From Patescibacteria group bacterium (lineage in GTDB: Bacteria > Patescibacteriota > Microgenomatia > Daviesbacterales > UBA10151): a stretch of DNA of 13,185 bases. The notes below the pieces were generated by a model. The model did not search any database, was not told the origin of the DNA, and saw nothing but the letters and a program-made list of their open reading frames with translations. How positions within the stretch are numbered: the stretch's first letter is position 1; the number at the start of each line of letters is the position of its first letter. The stretch lies in the NCBI GenBank assembly GCA_018816815.1, contig JAHIVD010000062.1:1-13185 (forward strand), in the 5' to 3' direction. Shown here piece by piece: positions 7,187 through 13,185 of the stretch. A program made the translations under genes and the position numbers.

Positions 7187-8545
7187 TCATATTTTTGGTT
7201 TTTCTCTGTGCCAATTTGTTGATTGCTCGTATGCATACCCAACTCTTAGAATTGTTTCCTCATCCCACTGTTTTCCTAAAATCTGAAGACCTACAGGAAG
7301 GTTTTCAGAAAACCCGCAAGGAACAGACAATCCTGGAATTCCTGCTAAATTAGCAGAAATTGTATAAATATCAGACAGATACATTTTTAAAGGATCATCT
7401 ATCTTTTCTCCCAAATTCCAAGCTGTGGTGGGGGAGACAGGACCTGCTATCACATCAACCTGTTTAAAAGCTTTATCAAAATCCTGCTTTATTAAAGTTC
7501 TTGCCTTAGCTGCCTGAGCATAATAATCATCCCAGTAACCTGAAGAAAGAGCAAAAGTTCCCAGCATGATCCTTCTTTTGACTTCTTGTCCCAGATCCTG
7601 CCTTGACAAACCATACCTGATCCCATCATATCTGGCCATGTTAGAAGAAATTTCTGAAGAAACAATAATATAATATATGGCTAAGGCATATTTACTGTGG
7701 GGCAAACTAATTTCGATTATTTCTGCTCCTAACTCTTCCAGCTTCTGAATGGCTTCCTTAATAACACTCTTCACTTTTGGATCTAATCCTTTTTCAAAAT
7801 ATTCCTTTGGTATTCCAACTTTTAGTCCTTTAATTCCGGTTTGCAGCTTGCAGGGTTGCAACAGAAAGTCTGCGCTACTGCAATTGGCATCATAACTATC
7901 ACTACCGCTTATCCATCCTAAAACTAAAGCTGCATCTTCTACTGATTTAGTCATCGGACCTATTGAGTCCAGGGAAGATGCCATTGGAATAAGTCCATAT
8001 CTTGAAACTCTGCCGTAAGTTGGCTTAAGTCCTACTACTGAACAAAGCGATGCAGGCTGACGGATAGATCCGCCTGTATCAGAACCAAGAGCAAATACAC
8101 AAAGGTCTGCTGCTACAGCTGCTGCTGAACCACTGGAGGATCCGCCAGGAACTTTATTTAAGTTCCAAGGATTTTTTGTTGAACCGAAACTCGAGTTTTC
8201 TCCTGATCCTCCCATTGCAAATTCATCACAATTGGTTTTTCCAATAATACTTACTCCCTGATCTATTAATTTATTAACCACTGTAGCGTTATAAGGAGGA
8301 ATGAAATTACTCAATATCTTAGACCCTGCAGTTGTTCTAATTCCTTTAGTTGAAATGACATCTTTAATTGCCGCAGGAATACCGCAATAATTTTTTTTAG
8401 AAATTATTATGGCATTTAATTTAGGGTTTATTTTTGCTGCTCTTTCAAGATAGGCCTTATTCAATTCTTCTTCTGAAAACTTTTTGTTCTCAAGAGCTTT
8501 TATAGTTTGTATTAGGGTTAATTTTGTTATTGTATTCTTATCCAT
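7187..8545 (-). CDS. gatA: Asp/Glu-tRNA(Asn/Gln) amidotransferase subunit A
   Basis: GatA (452 aa) is the glutaminase subunit, an amidase-signature enzyme that releases ammonia from Gln. The Lys-cisSer-Ser triad is visible: K61 in AAIKDVIS, S136 in GGSSSGSAAAVAA and the nucleophile S160 in GSDTGGSIRQPA. All three are shifted by exactly 18 relative to the S. aureus residues as I remember them (79, 154, 178). The shift comes from a short N-terminal region, where AIIISKKNYCGIP replaces the usual longer segment before GIP. Other family blocks are VVGLKPTYGRVSRYGLIP, SLDSIGPMTKSVEDAA and the C-terminal PVGLQILGKQWDE. It lies 37 nt downstream of gatC and upstream of gatB. No Shine-Dalgarno sits at a normal distance from the ATG. 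A short overlapping reading frame (8538-8579) may couple its translation. Confidence 0.97.
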   Translation of the reverse strand: MDKNTITKLTLIQTIKALENKKFSEEELNKAYLERAAKINPKLNAIIISKKNYCGIPAAIKDVISTKGIRTTAGSKILSNFIPPYNATVVNKLIDQGVSIIGKTNCDEFAMGGSGENSSFGSTKNPWNLNKVPGGSSSGSAAAVAADLCVFALGSDTGGSIRQPASLCSVVGLKPTYGRVSRYGLIPMASSLDSIGPMTKSVEDAALVLGWISGSDSYDANCSSADFLLQPCKLQTGIKGLKVGIPKEYFEKGLDPKVKSVIKEAIQKLEELGAEIIEISLPHSKYALAIYYIIVSSEISSNMARYDGIRYGLSRQDLGQEVKRRIMLGTFALSSGYWDDYYAQAAKARTLIKQDFDKAFKQVDVIAGPVSPTTAWNLGEKIDDPLKMYLSDIYTISANLAGIPGLSVPCGFSENLPVGLQILGKQWDEETILRVGYAYEQSTNWHREKPKI

Positions 8546-8579
8546 AATTTTTATTCATAATTAAAAGTTCCTTATTCAT
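8538..8579 (-). other. possible coupling mini-ORF overlapping the gatA start
   Basis: In the gatC-gatA gap a 13-codon frame (MNKELLIMNKNYG, stop) has its TAA inside codons 2-3 of gatA (ATGGATAAG). An inner ATG at 8558 in the same frame has AAGGAA nine bases upstream, a better-placed ribosome site than gatA itself has (22 nt). This could reinitiate ribosomes onto gatA. ATGAATAA occurs twice here. It may be chance in AT-rich DNA. Confidence 0.25.
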
Positions 8580-8582
8580 AAA

Positions 8583-8924
8583 TTATGTTTTTTCTTCAAA
8601 CGCTCCTTTTGTAGCAAACATACCCACCTCGCCAGCTCGCTTCACCGAATCAAAACAAGCAGACCGACTATATTTTTTTTGTGGGGCATTGAAGAGCGCT
8701 TCTTCTTGAGACAGAGAAGTAGTGATTTTATCTTCCCTCATCACATTACTTTGACCTGAAGTATTAAAAGTCGGCTCCACCTCAAGAGTATTTATTTGAC
8801 TGAGTTGTTCAACGTATCCCAAAATCTTAGAAAGCTGGTCAAAATATTTATTCTCTTCTTTTAACGAAAGTGGTAAATTAGCTAGTTTTGCTACATGTTT
8901 AATTTGATCTTTTGTAAGCTTCAT
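8583..8924 (-). CDS. gatC: Asp/Glu-tRNA(Asn/Gln) amidotransferase subunit C
   Basis: GatC (113 aa) is the small subunit that wraps GatA and GatB. The N-terminal helix LTKDQIKHVAKLANLPLS (3-20) is typical, followed by FDQLSKILGYVEQLSQI and VEPTF. The loop NVMRED and SLSQEEALFNAPQKK complete the family pattern. It is somewhat longer than the usual ~95 aa because of a basic tail after NAPQ. It is the first gene of gatC-gatA-gatB. A consensus TATAAT ends 6 nt before the ATG, so the mRNA would start at the A of the start codon, and no Shine-Dalgarno is present. Confidence 0.95.
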   Translation of the reverse strand: MKLTKDQIKHVAKLANLPLSLKEENKYFDQLSKILGYVEQLSQINTLEVEPTFNTSGQSNVMREDKITTSLSQEEALFNAPQKKYSRSACFDSVKRAGEVGMFATKGAFEEKT

Positions 8925-8930
8925 AACTAA

Positions 8931-8936
8931 ATTATA
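8931..8936 (-). promoter_or_regulatory. -10 box of the gatCAB operon
   Basis: A perfect TATAAT on the minus strand ends 6 nt before the gatC ATG (spacer TTAGTT), so the expected +1 is the A of the ATG. The -35 position (TCCCCT at 17 nt) does not match consensus and there is no TGn extension, so strength is uncertain. It lies in the 66-nt gap after htpX. Confidence 0.5.
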
Positions 8937-8990
8937 CTTTAGATAGTTTAAATAGGGGAGGATTAAATTTTTCCCATCTGTACCAAAGCT

Positions 8991-9917
8991 TCAACGGACA
9001 AGCCCTACCATTTCATTAAGAGCCTTGATACGGGCCTCAACTGGAGGGTGAGTATTAAAAAGTCCGACAAGCCAACCAGCTGCGTTTTTTCCTTTCAATG
9101 GATTTACTATATAAAGATGAGCAGTGCCTCTGTTTGCTACTTCCAAAGGTTCTCTATCACTGGAAATTTTTTGCAGGGCTTGTGCCAACCCCTGCGGATA
9201 ACGGGTTAACAGAGCTCCAGAGGCATCAGCCAAAAATTCCCTTCTGCGGGATACTGCCAGTTGAATTAAAGTTGCTATTATTGGAGCCAGAATAGCTGCA
9301 ATCAAAGCTAAAACCACAAAAATTGCACTGCCTTTGCTGTTTCTATCGCGCCCCCCAAACCACATTGACCTTAGAAAAAAATCAGATGCCAAAGCAATAG
9401 TTCCAACCAGTACTGAAACCGTTGCCATTACCAATGTATCCCTGTTTCCTACATGAGACAGCTCATGAGCTATTACCCCTTCTAATTCTTGCTTATTAAG
9501 TTTTTGCAAAATCCCGGAAGTTAAAGCTATAGCTGAATTTTTAGGATTTCTACCCGTAGCAAAAGCATTAGTAGCACTGTCTTCAATTATATAAATTCTA
9601 GGTACTGGTAAACCTGCAGCTATACACAGATTTTCCACCAAATGATAAAGCTCTTGATTTTCATCATGCTTTATTTGCTTAGCCCTGGAAATCCCTAAAA
9701 CAATCTTATCTGACCAGTAGTAGGAAACAAAATTCATTAGACCTGCCATGATAAGAGCAAATCCGACTAAACCCAATCCTCCTACCTCTCCATATCCAAA
9801 CCCCTGGGCAATAACATAGATTACCCCAACTGTAAAAATGGAAAAGAAAAACATAATCACCCAGGTTTTGAAGATGTTGCTTGAAACATGATCCCAAGCT
9901 GTATTAACAGTTGCCAT
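8991..9917 (-). CDS. htpX: HtpX-type M48 membrane metalloprotease
   Basis: This 308-aa protein is an M48 family zinc endopeptidase of the HtpX type, which degrades damaged membrane proteins. It has the zinc site HELSH (151-155) and the third ligand E227 in RREFLADASGA. There are two N-terminal membrane segments (about 18-38 and 46-66) and two more (about 162-182 and 198-222) flanking the loop before RREF. The block RIYIIEDSATNAFATGRNP (107-125) is diagnostic for HtpX. The C-terminal region has the NTHPPVEARIKAL motif. Length is normal. It directly follows lemA (47-nt gap), a very common pairing in bacteria. The start at 9917 is supported by a -35/-10 promoter ending 6 nt before the ATG, and there is no Shine-Dalgarno. 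Confidence 0.96.
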   Translation of the reverse strand: MATVNTAWDHVSSNIFKTWVIMFFFSIFTVGVIYVIAQGFGYGEVGGLGLVGFALIMAGLMNFVSYYWSDKIVLGISRAKQIKHDENQELYHLVENLCIAAGLPVPRIYIIEDSATNAFATGRNPKNSAIALTSGILQKLNKQELEGVIAHELSHVGNRDTLVMATVSVLVGTIALASDFFLRSMWFGGRDRNSKGSAIFVVLALIAAILAPIIATLIQLAVSRRREFLADASGALLTRYPQGLAQALQKISSDREPLEVANRGTAHLYIVNPLKGKNAAGWLVGLFNTHPPVEARIKALNEMVGLVR

Positions 9918-9923
9918 AAAACA

Positions 9924-9952
9924 ATTTTAGCTTAATATAACTGTTTAGTCTA
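9924..9952 (-). promoter_or_regulatory. sigma70-like leaderless promoter of htpX
   Basis: On the minus strand, TAGACT (9952-9947, 4 of 6) is followed after 17 nt by TAAAAT (9929-9924, 5 of 6), which ends 6 nt before the htpX ATG. The expected +1 is the A of the ATG. The promoter lies wholly within the 47-nt gap after lemA, so htpX may be transcribed separately from lemA. Confidence 0.55.
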
Positions 9953-9964
9953 GTATGAAGGAGA

Positions 9965-10513
9965 TTAAAATTTAACTTCAATATCTGCTTTTTCTTTTTC
10001 TGTTGTTTTAAAAAACTCTTCTTTTTTAAAGCTGAATGCTTGTCCGACCCAGGCCGAGGGGATGGTTTCCAGACTATTGTTTAGATCCAAAACATTGGTG
10101 TTATAAAATTGTCTGGAAGCAGCCACTTTTGTCTCTGTGTCAGAAAGCTCATCCTGCAGTTTCTTAAAATTTTCCGAAGCCTTAAGTTGAGGATAACTTT
10201 CCGCCACAGCAAACAATGATTTCAAGGCACCTGTTAAAACATTATCAGCAGCAGCAGCTTCGTGAGGATTTTTAGCACCCATCAAGGCTGTTCTTGCCTT
10301 TGTTACTTCTACCAAAACTCCTTTTTCGTGTTTAACATAACCTTTAACAGTTTCAATAAGATTAGGGATTAATGAAGATCTTCTTTTAAGCTGAACATCA
10401 ATTTGAGACCAGGCTTCACGTACTCGGTTCCTCAAAACAACAAGTGAATTATATGTAACAAGCAGCCATAATAATATTAAAAGTACTGCTCCTAAGAGGA
10501 TATAAACTAACAT
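9965..10513 (-). CDS. lemA: LemA family membrane protein
   Basis: LemA family proteins (here 182 aa) have one N-terminal membrane helix and a cytoplasmic or extracellular helical bundle. Their molecular role is poorly defined. The membrane segment is about residues 2-20 (leucine-rich). It is followed by the family hallmark VREAWSQIDVQLKRRSSLIP (31-50) and NLIETVKGYVKHE. Later come the helices with ENFKKLQDEL, ASRQFYNTNVLDLNN and the C-terminal FKKEEFF. Length matches the family. It starts three bases after the polX stop (TAA-TCA-ATG) and htpX follows. No Shine-Dalgarno exists, but a good promoter sits inside the 3' end of polX with the -10 seven bases from the ATG, supporting its own leaderless transcript. 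Confidence 0.95.
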   Translation of the reverse strand: MLVYILLGAVLLILLWLLVTYNSLVVLRNRVREAWSQIDVQLKRRSSLIPNLIETVKGYVKHEKGVLVEVTKARTALMGAKNPHEAAAADNVLTGALKSLFAVAESYPQLKASENFKKLQDELSDTETKVAASRQFYNTNVLDLNNSLETIPSAWVGQAFSFKKEEFFKTTEKEKADIEVKF

Positions 10514-10516
10514 TGA

Positions 10517-12265
10517 TTAAATTTTAAACCATTTTGCAAAGGTTGTCCAGTCCCAGGTATTTACTACATCTTTCTTGGTAAGCCAGCCTCTGCGGGCTAC
10601 TGCTATTCCAAGCCTCATATTATCCATTTGTGAAATTTTATGCGCATCTGTATTTATAGCAAATTTAACTCCGAAACTTAAAGCCTTTCTTACTAAATCA
10701 TCTCTTAAATCCAGTCTTGTAGGGAAAGCATTAATTTCTAGGATTTTATTTTTTTTAGAGGCAACTCTAAAGATTTTTTCCCAATCAGCATCTGATGATT
10801 CCCTTTCACTGAGCAATCTGTTAGTAGGGTGAGAGATTATGTCTACATAAGGATTTTCCAACGCTCCAATTAGTCTTTTGGTAATTTCTTCCTTTGAACC
10901 TCTGTGACCTGAGTGGATTCCTGCAATACAACAGTCAAGCCCAGCTAAAGCTTCATCAGACACAGACAAAGAACCATCTTTAAGTATATCTATCTCAAGA
11001 CTATTTAGTACTCGAATACTTTTTGTACCCCTTATTGACTGGCGTATTTTTTGAATAAGATTTGTCCTCTTTTTCACCCATTCAATTATTTGCTTCTGAC
11101 TGACAGTTGTAAAACCAGGAGGATGATCTGCAATCCCCACATAGTCATAACCCAACTCAACAGCTTTTTTAACAATATCCTCTATAGAATCAACACCTGC
11201 TCCATGAGAAGAATTTTCTATTTTGAAATTTGAATGAAGATGTAAATCTCCTTTTATATCTTCAATGGTCACCAGGTCAGGCAACTTATGCTTCAGTGCA
11301 GCCTCGATTTCTCCGCTATTTTCCCTTATCTCTGGCAGGGGAGTCTGCAATCCTAATTTTTTATAGAGTTCTTCTTCTGTTACAGTCTTTATCAGTCCCC
11401 CATTGGTTTTTTTTAATCCATATTCGCTTAAAGAATATCCTTTATCCTTTGCCAGTCCCCTCAAGTGAATATTATGACTCTTGGAGCCTGTAAAATGCTG
11501 CAGCAGTGCGCCATAGCTATCCGGCTTCCCTACCAATAAATCCAACCTTAAACCGCTGTTTAAAACCACTGAGGCTTTGCTTTCACCCCTATCAACCACT
11601 CTGGCAACCCCAGGCATTTTGCAAAAATATTCCACTACTTCTTTCTCTTTCTCGGAACTGACTGAAAAATCCAAATCCCCCACAGTTGATGCCATTCTCC
11701 GGAGAGACCCTAAAGAATGAGCCTGTAAAACAGCAGGGCTTTTTTTTAGATAATTTAAGACCTTATCAGCTTGCACCAGTGCATAAGGTAAAAGCAATCT
11801 CGTATCTTTTTTACTTAAATCATGAAGACCCATCATCAGTTTTTGGGCAATTTTAGGAGAAAAACCTTTATTTACCAACTCTTTGGTTTTAATTTTCTTT
11901 TTTAGATCTTCTAAATCCAAAACCCCGAGTTGTGCTAGCTTTTCTGCAGTTGCTGGACCCACACCGGAAATATCTAAAAGATCAAAAACAACTGCAGGAA
12001 TGCCTTTTTGCATGCTTTCAAAATGTTTTACTTTTCCGGTTTTCAATAACTCATCTAAATATCCCTGAATTTTTTTACCTAAATCAGAGACTTCAGATAA
12101 CCTGCCCTCCTGCCAAAGATCCTGGATTTCTGCACTTGAGTGTTCTATTGCACCGGCAGCATTTTCATAAGCACGGATTTGAAAAATATTACCATTTTTT
12201 TTGATTGTATACGCAGCAGCTACGTTCCTAAGGAGTTTTGCAATTTTTGCATTGGAGATTACCAT
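10517..12265 (-). CDS. polX: family X DNA polymerase with C-terminal PHP domain
   Basis: PolX (582 aa) fills short gaps in base-excision repair, with a PHP nuclease domain fused at its C-terminus. In order: an N-terminal helical 8-kDa-like domain, a helix-hairpin-helix (about 98-115, ISGVGPATAEKLAQLGV), and the nucleotidyltransferase palm with GSLRR (186-190). D197 and D199 (GDLD) and D242 (LRLDLLV) supply the catalytic metals. The PHP domain from about 338 shows H342 and H344 (GDLHLHS), D380-H381, E424, H451, H479 and D540-H542. The usual SDG turn after the first HxH is absent, replaced by a longer loop (FKIENSSHGAGVDS). Length is normal for bacterial PolX. The start at 12265 is supported by an extended -10 that ends 9 nt upstream. 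lemA follows after three bases. Confidence 0.96.
   Translation of the reverse strand: MVISNAKIAKLLRNVAAAYTIKKNGNIFQIRAYENAAGAIEHSSAEIQDLWQEGRLSEVSDLGKKIQGYLDELLKTGKVKHFESMQKGIPAVVFDLLDISGVGPATAEKLAQLGVLDLEDLKKKIKTKELVNKGFSPKIAQKLMMGLHDLSKKDTRLLLPYALVQADKVLNYLKKSPAVLQAHSLGSLRRMASTVGDLDFSVSSEKEKEVVEYFCKMPGVARVVDRGESKASVVLNSGLRLDLLVGKPDSYGALLQHFTGSKSHNIHLRGLAKDKGYSLSEYGLKKTNGGLIKTVTEEELYKKLGLQTPLPEIRENSGEIEAALKHKLPDLVTIEDIKGDLHLHSNFKIENSSHGAGVDSIEDIVKKAVELGYDYVGIADHPPGFTTVSQKQIIEWVKKRTNLIQKIRQSIRGTKSIRVLNSLEIDILKDGSLSVSDEALAGLDCCIAGIHSGHRGSKEEITKRLIGALENPYVDIISHPTNRLLSERESSDADWEKIFRVASKKNKILEINAFPTRLDLRDDLVRKALSFGVKFAINTDAHKISQMDNMRLGIAVARRGWLTKKDVVNTWDWTTFAKWFKI
10521..10549 (-). promoter_or_regulatory. 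sigma70-like leaderless promoter of lemA inside polX
   Basis: On the minus strand, TGGACA (10549-10544, 5 of 6) is followed after exactly 17 nt by TAAAAT (10526-10521, 5 of 6), which ends 7 nt before the lemA ATG. It overlaps the last codons of polX. The predicted leader is zero or one base. Confidence 0.6.
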
Positions 12266-12274
12266 CTCAAAAAT

Positions 12275-12283
12275 AGTATACCA
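12275..12283 (-). promoter_or_regulatory. extended -10 promoter of polX
   Basis: TGGTATACT on the minus strand (extended -10, 5 of 6 to TATAAT) ends 9 nt before the polX ATG. The predicted leader is about three bases, without a Shine-Dalgarno (spacer ATTTTTGAG). The -35 region (TTATTT at 17 nt) is poor. The site abuts the transposase remnant on the other strand, so it may have formed at the junction. Confidence 0.5.
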
Positions 12284-12289
12284 CTTGGC

Positions 12290-12376
12290 GAATTTAAAAA
12301 TAACGGATTCATGGTAAAGTCTTCAGGAGAGATGACAGACAAAGTGATTACGGAATATATTAAAAAACAACACTAG
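12290..12376 (+). pseudogene. C-terminal remnant of an IS200/IS605-type TnpA transposase
   Basis: The + frame through 12290-12376 encodes LGEFKNNGF followed by MVKSSGEMTDKVITEYIKKQ, then a final H and TAG. This pattern, aromatic-x-x-x-G-F/Y, S-x-G, T, I, then YI-x-x-Q at the extreme C-terminus, is the characteristic tail of Y1 (HUH) transposases of the IS200/IS605 family and related REP-associated transposases. Those proteins are about 130-200 aa; only about 28 residues remain. The His-hydrophobe-His and catalytic Tyr regions are gone, because upstream of about 12290 the frame runs antisense through polX. A GC-rich palindrome follows 8 nt after the stop, as expected near the right end of such an element. 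The left boundary is approximate. This call rests on motif memory only. The alternative is a chance open frame in the 158-nt intergenic region. Confidence 0.5.
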
Positions 12377-12383
12377 AGAAAGG

Positions 12384-12422
12384 GTAGGCAAGCCCGAGGG
12401 CTTTTAGCCCTCGGAGGTTTAC
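12384..12422. repeat. GC-rich palindrome, likely IS right-end hairpin; possible terminator
   Basis: A perfect 8-bp stem, CCGAGGGC (12394-12401) with GCCCTCGG (12407-12414), closes a 5-nt TTTTA loop. It is flanked by a weaker outer stem: GTAGGC 12384-12389 against GTTTAC 12417-12422, with G-T pairs. It is the most GC-rich spot in the intergenic region. GTAG stands at its 5' foot and GGAG at 12413-12416, the tetranucleotides known to mark REP hairpins. It could also slow transcription after the methyltransferase stop at 12424, but no U-run follows on either strand, so it is not a canonical intrinsic terminator. Confidence 0.6.
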
Positions 12423-12423
12423 G

Positions 12424-13086
12424 TTATTTTGATTGTTTTCTGATATAAAAAGCTCCCTTGACTGGATAAAACCCCAATTTTCTTCTCTGCCAAATTGGTA
12501 CACGGTGATTTAACGCTCTATAAGTTTTCCACCCATTTGCATTAAACCAATCTCTCCAAACATCAGCAGACTGTTTTATATGATGGGTCCTATCTGCATC
12601 CATACCATCCTCTCCTAACACTGTAATTTTATGAAGCATTGAACAATCGTCTTTTAAAACCCGATCCATTTCACCTAATGCAGTCTTGGCTGAAGATAAA
12701 TTTGGTAAATGCTCCATAAAATCAATACTAACAACACCATCAAATGCACCTTTCCTAAAAGGAAGAGAAAGTGCATCAGCCAAAACAGTGTTTATTTTAC
12801 TACCAAATAGGGAATTGGCAATCTCTAATGATGAGCTGCTAAAATCTATCCCAGTAACATCATACCCAAACGGATTGGCAAGAAATTGTTCTACATGTCC
12901 CATTCCAATTCCAACGCTTAAAATTCTGCTTCCTCTTGGTAAATTCATAGGTTTTACAATTTCTAAGTAGGTCCGCATAAACCACCACAGTCTATACGAA
13001 GGCTTTCTCCAATTTTTCATACATTCAACTAGATAAGGATAGTCATGACCATATTCAATCCTAGAAATTTCAGGACTACAAAACAT
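12424..13086 (-). CDS. class I SAM-dependent methyltransferase (Methyltransf_11-like)
   Basis: From the ATG at 13086 this is a 220-aa Rossmann-fold methyltransferase. Motif I is ILSVGIGMG (55-63), binding S-adenosylmethionine. The acidic end of strand 2 is D81 in VTGIDFSSSSLEIA. Motif II/III is VLADALSLPFRKGAFD (101-116), and motif IV is VSIDFMEHL (119-127). The N-terminal 50 residues (Tyr/Trp-rich, NWRKPSYRLWWFMRTY) and the C-terminal part (HHIKQSADVWRDWF, then basic residues) may select the substrate, which cannot be inferred. The HH/DWF region resembles small-molecule or sugar methyltransferases only loosely. The longer TTG start at 13125 is rejected because that TTG is the -35 box of a promoter whose -10 ends 10 nt before the ATG. 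It is followed by the IS-like palindrome and is monocistronic as far as seen. Confidence 0.85.
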   Translation of the reverse strand: MFCSPEISRIEYGHDYPYLVECMKNWRKPSYRLWWFMRTYLEIVKPMNLPRGSRILSVGIGMGHVEQFLANPFGYDVTGIDFSSSSLEIANSLFGSKINTVLADALSLPFRKGAFDGVVSIDFMEHLPNLSSAKTALGEMDRVLKDDCSMLHKITVLGEDGMDADRTHHIKQSADVWRDWFNANGWKTYRALNHRVPIWQRRKLGFYPVKGAFYIRKQSK

Positions 13087-13096
13087 AATGGGAAAA

Positions 13097-13125
13097 AGTA
13101 TAGTATATTTAAAACAATATATCAA
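13097..13125 (-). promoter_or_regulatory. sigma70-like promoter of the methyltransferase gene
   Basis: On the minus strand, TTGATA (13125-13120, 5 of 6) is followed after 17 nt by TATACT (13102-13097, 5 of 6). A second, overlapping TATACT lies five bases upstream. The -10 ends 10 nt before ATG 13086, giving a leader of about four bases with no Shine-Dalgarno (spacer TTTTCCCATT). This sets the start codon. Confidence 0.6.
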
Positions 13126-13158
13126 AAACTATAAGATGTTAATAGAATCGCCTGAACA

Positions 13159-13185
13159 ATGCATGCTTTTTATACTTCTCAAGAA
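13159..13185 (+). CDS. possible 5' end of a divergent gene, cut by window edge
   Basis: An ATG at 13159 opens a frame (MHAFYTSQE) that reaches the window end. TAGAAT (13143-13148) ends 10 nt upstream, the same arrangement as other genes here, but there is no -35. A second ATG at 13163 in another frame (MLFILLK) is also open. Nine codons cannot be assigned. Confidence 0.15.

Noticed and set aside
12140..12289. 5' part of the + strand frame leading into the transposase-like tail
   Set aside because: It is antisense to conserved polX N-terminal codons and does not resemble a transposase. Only the part outside polX is kept.
1..13185. CRISPR arrays, tRNA or rRNA genes, prophage or defence systems
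   Set aside because: I saw no regular repeat-spacer pattern, no cloverleaf-like sequence with a conserved T-loop, and no phage or defence domains. The window is mostly housekeeping genes.

Overview
The window looks like a piece of an AT-rich bacterial chromosome with small, tightly packed genes. My best guess is a Patescibacteria/CPR lineage, perhaps Microgenomates-like. This rests on gene style: low GC, shortened versions of core proteins, PolX with a variant PHP loop, a lemA-htpX pair, and a near absence of Shine-Dalgarno sites. No rRNA or other marker settles it. TGA is used as a stop (gatA, htpX, the 77-aa gene), so the genetic code appears to be the standard bacterial one, not the UGA=Gly code.

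Layout from left to right. Positions 1-88 hold perhaps the tail of an unidentified + strand gene. On the - strand follow an unrecognised, lysine-free 77-aa gene (89-322) and a Nudix hydrolase (362-763). Divergent from the Nudix gene, on +, is a short UDP-glucose/GDP-mannose dehydrogenase-type protein (794-1687) that lacks the usual C-terminal domain. The rest runs almost entirely on the - strand. In transcription order from the right end these are: a SAM methyltransferase (12424-13086), polX (10517-12265), lemA (9965-10513), htpX (8991-9917), gatC-gatA-gatB (8924 down to 5783), dnaE (2115-5657) and rplS (1778-2092). Between the methyltransferase and polX lies what looks like the decayed 3' end of an IS200/IS605-type transposase on +, followed by a GC-rich palindrome (12384-12422). 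A further + strand gene may start at 13159 and leave the window.

Functionally this is mostly housekeeping. It covers replication (DnaE), repair (PolX, possibly Nudix), translation (GatCAB for Gln-tRNA/Asn-tRNA, ribosomal protein L19) and membrane protein quality control (HtpX with LemA). At the edges are accessory sugar-nucleotide and methyltransferase genes.

The most interesting pattern is regulatory. Eight genes have a sigma70-like -10 box ending only 6-10 nt before the ATG, four of them with a -35 box exactly 17 nt further upstream, and seven of the eight have no Shine-Dalgarno. These look like leaderless or near-leaderless transcripts. Only gatB, inside the gatCAB operon, has a strong AGGAGG. 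In two genes (the 77-aa gene and the methyltransferase) the longest-ORF TTG start is itself the first three bases of the -35 box, which favours the downstream ATG.
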